Source of the DNA: Alphaproteobacteria bacterium | Lineage (GTDB): Bacteria > Pseudomonadota > Alphaproteobacteria > Micavibrionales > Micavibrionaceae | Direction of reading: 5' to 3' | Assembly (NCBI GenBank): GCA_020442505.1 | Contig: JAGRJZ010000125.1 | Coordinates: forward strand, 1-6,941 | DNA length: 6,941 nt | Part shown: piece after piece, positions 5,405-6,941 of the stretch | How positions within the stretch are numbered: position 1 is the first letter of the stretch | Layout: each line of letters begins with the position of its first letter | Notes under the pieces: model-generated | The model's input: only the letters and a program-made list of their open reading frames with translations | What the model was told of the DNA's origin: nothing | Databases searched by the model: none | Translations under genes and position numbers: made by a program

Positions 5405-6941
5405 TCAAGGCGTGGGGTCGCTTTCGAACAGGATTCTCCGGAGAATGCCGGGGGCCAGAACCGCCAGCGGGTTGACGGTCACGGTCGGTTCGGCGGAGGG
5501 GCCCTTGATCGCGTAGGTTGCCGCGAAGATCGCGCCGCCGCGCCCGCCCGCAAGGATATCACCGATCAGGGGAATATTCCCGATGATCTCGTTAACCCCG
5601 GACATGGGAACGATGGTGCCCTCGATATCGGTCGTGCCGGCTTCCTTGTCGATTTTACCGTCGAAGGTTAACCCCAGAGAGGAGCCCGAGGTCCGGCCGT
5701 CCCGAATCAGGTGGATATCCCCCTGCGGTCGGATGATCCACTCGAACCCGGATTCGAGGCGGGCGAAATAAAGCCCCTCGCCACCCAAAAGCTGCGACAG
5801 GCCCGTCGGTCCCAGACCGCCCAGGATCCGGGCCAGAACCGGCGCGTTGGTGACGTGAAAATCGGTGAGCGCGACCGTGCCTTTCAACGTTTTTGGCGTG
5901 GCCGGGTTTTCAGCGCGGCCGGCGACCACCAGGCGTCCCCCCGCCATGTTGTTGTACAGGTCGAACGCCCGGAGCGCGGCGCCTGCGTCGTCCGCTTCGA
6001 AACGTAGAGCCAGCGCGCCGGTTTCGTCGGGCTTAAAGCGGAAGTAGACCGCCCCCGCCCCTGCGACAGCATCCATTTCCAGTTGCTGGATTGCGCCGGT
6101 CTTGTCCCTGTCCAGATATATTTTTGCCCCTTCCACGATCCGGGCGGTATGGGTGCGCATCCGCGCCACCGACACGGAGACCACCATCGCCGGACCTTCG
6201 TAAGCGTCTGTACTTTTGGCTTTTTTATCTTTACCTTTTTTATCTTTACCTAGAAACGGACGGGCGTCCATAAAGGCCCCGTCGATGGCGATTTTGAAGG
6301 CGCCGGCCGGGGTGGTTTCGAACATCAGAGAAAAATCATTCTCGCCGAACACGGCGCGGGAAATATTCCCGCGCTCGATCGTCGTTTGCCCGGAGGTGCC
6401 GGACGCCGAGTCTTTCCGGAAGGTGATTGTACCGTCCTCAATCCGCATATCAGCCGACTGGACCGTCAGTTCCTTGATGTCACGAGCCTCTCCGTTTTCG
6501 AGATGGAGCAAGGCTGTCGCCTGCCCTGAGACGCCGGGTGGTTTCGTCGCGTCAAAGGGCTTCAGGGACAAGGTCGCCGGGGTGATGTCCATCTGGATCG
6601 CGGCTTCCGCCCGGCGGCCCGGAAATTCGGTATAGGTCACGTTCACCGGCACCGCGCCGCTCAGCCAGCCGTCAAGGTCGACGCCCAGCCGGGTCCGGAG
6701 CGCCTCGTCGGCGACCAGTTCCGCGGTTACCTGGCTGTCGTAGGGGGCTTTTGCGGTGTCGATATATTGCTGCCAGCGGAGCGTGACGGGCCGCCCGTCC
6801 AATTTTGCCTTACCCGCGATTTGCACCGTGTCCTTCGTGACATTCAGGGAGAGCGGTCCGCCGGTCAGGTCCATGCCCTTGACAATTCCGGGCATGCGGA
6901 CGTTCGAGAGCGTGCCGTCGGCGGTGATCTGAACCTGATCG
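5405..6941 (-). CDS. AsmA/YhdP-like protein, C-terminal part (partial)
   Basis: The frame is open from the right edge to TGA (5405-5407), giving 511 residues of a larger protein; the ATG at 6895 is internal, since the frame continues upstream in the same style. The sequence consists of repeating beta-rich segments ending in the AsmA-like C-terminal pattern: DLYNNMAGGRLVVAGRA, GLSQLLGGEGLYFARLESGF, then GTIVPMSGVNEIIGNIPLIG (about 5550-5625) and VNPLAVLAPGILRRI (about 5432-5476). Proteins of this group (YhdP, TamB, YdbH and AsmA itself) are inner-membrane-anchored and span the periplasm; several act in phospholipid transport to the outer membrane. The N-terminal anchor is off the window. YhdP-like is my best assignment, but I cannot separate it from other AsmA/DUF3971 proteins with the N-terminus missing. 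A lysine-rich linker encoded at 6221-6250 interrupts the beta-rich sequence. Confidence 0.85.
   Translation of the reverse strand, partial: DQVQITADGTLSNVRMPGIVKGMDLTGGPLSLNVTKDTVQIAGKAKLDGRPVTLRWQQYIDTAKAPYDSQVTAELVADEALRTRLGVDLDGWLSGAVPVNVTYTEFPGRRAEAAIQMDITPATLSLKPFDATKPPGVSGQATALLHLENGEARDIKELTVQSADMRIEDGTITFRKDSASGTSGQTTIERGNISRAVFGENDFSLMFETTPAGAFKIAIDGAFMDARPFLGKDKKGKDKKAKSTDAYEGPAMVVSVSVARMRTHTARIVEGAKIYLDRDKTGAIQQLEMDAVAGAGAVYFRFKPDETGALALRFEADDAGAALRAFDLYNNMAGGRLVVAGRAENPATPKTLKGTVALTDFHVTNAPVLARILGGLGPTGLSQLLGGEGLYFARLESGFEWIIRPQGDIHLIRDGRTSGSSLGLTFDGKIDKEAGTTDIEGTIVPMSGVNEIIGNIPLIGDILAGGRGGAIFAATYAIKGPSAEPTVTVNPLAVLAPGILRRILFESDPTP
6221..6250 (-). repeat. Perfect 15-bp tandem duplication inside the AsmA-like gene
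   Basis: The 15-mer TTTTTTATCTTTACC occurs twice in tandem (6221-6235 and 6236-6250). On the coding strand it reads as two copies of GKDKK, giving GKDKKGKDKKAK. The unit is a multiple of three, so the frame is kept. Its A/T-rich codons contrast with the GC-rich surroundings. Confidence 0.9.

Noticed and set aside
5280..5516. 78-codon plus-strand frame starting ATGGGATGG
   Set aside because: It overlaps the 3' end of the AsmA-like gene on the opposite strand, has no Shine-Dalgarno, and its sequence reads as a shadow.

Overview
The window looks like a chromosomal segment from an alphaproteobacterium of moderately high GC content. The protein sequences read as alphaproteobacterial: the cytidylate kinase tail followed by ribosomal protein S1, an Agrobacterium-like TadA, and the mlaD plus DUF2155 gene pair. 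A TTAA-N7-TTAA motif of the kind bound by the alphaproteobacterial regulator CtrA also occurs. I cannot place it at genus level from sequence alone; no phage, plasmid or transposase gene is visible.

Layout: the 3' end of cmk (3-155, +) leads into rpsA (243-2033, +), which ends at a clear Rho-independent terminator (2059-2089). Convergent to it is tadA (2088-2567, -), whose stop codon lies inside the terminator's T-run. tadA and the pseudouridine synthase gene rluB (2652-3365, +) diverge from an 84-bp gap. That gap is largely a palindromic interspersed-type repeat whose 22-nt ends carry the two start codons as near mirror images. After rluB come a hairpin with a T-rich tail, then lolA (3406-4029, +), mlaD (4108-4569, +) and a DUF2155 gene (4566-5051, +) that overlaps mlaD by 4 nt. 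On the minus strand, a partial AsmA/YhdP-like gene (5405-6941) enters from the right edge.

The 353-bp stretch 5052-5404 is the least ordinary part. I read in it a 59-codon minus-strand ORF (5058-5237) whose stop codon is 6 bp from the DUF2155 stop. It is preceded by a TAAAAT -10-like hexamer, a TTAA-N3-TTAA-N7-TTAA cluster at the -35 position (CtrA-box-like), and a DnaA-box-like 9-mer. This is a candidate small, possibly cell-cycle-controlled gene that length cut-offs would miss.

Functionally the left half is core information processing: nucleotide kinase, ribosomal protein, tRNA and rRNA modification. The right half is envelope biogenesis: lipoprotein carrier LolA, phospholipid-transport MCE protein MlaD, periplasmic DUF2155 protein and an AsmA-like intermembrane lipid-transport candidate. 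I see no clearly new multi-gene system; the most novel items are the small ORF with its control region and the start-codon-bearing repeat.
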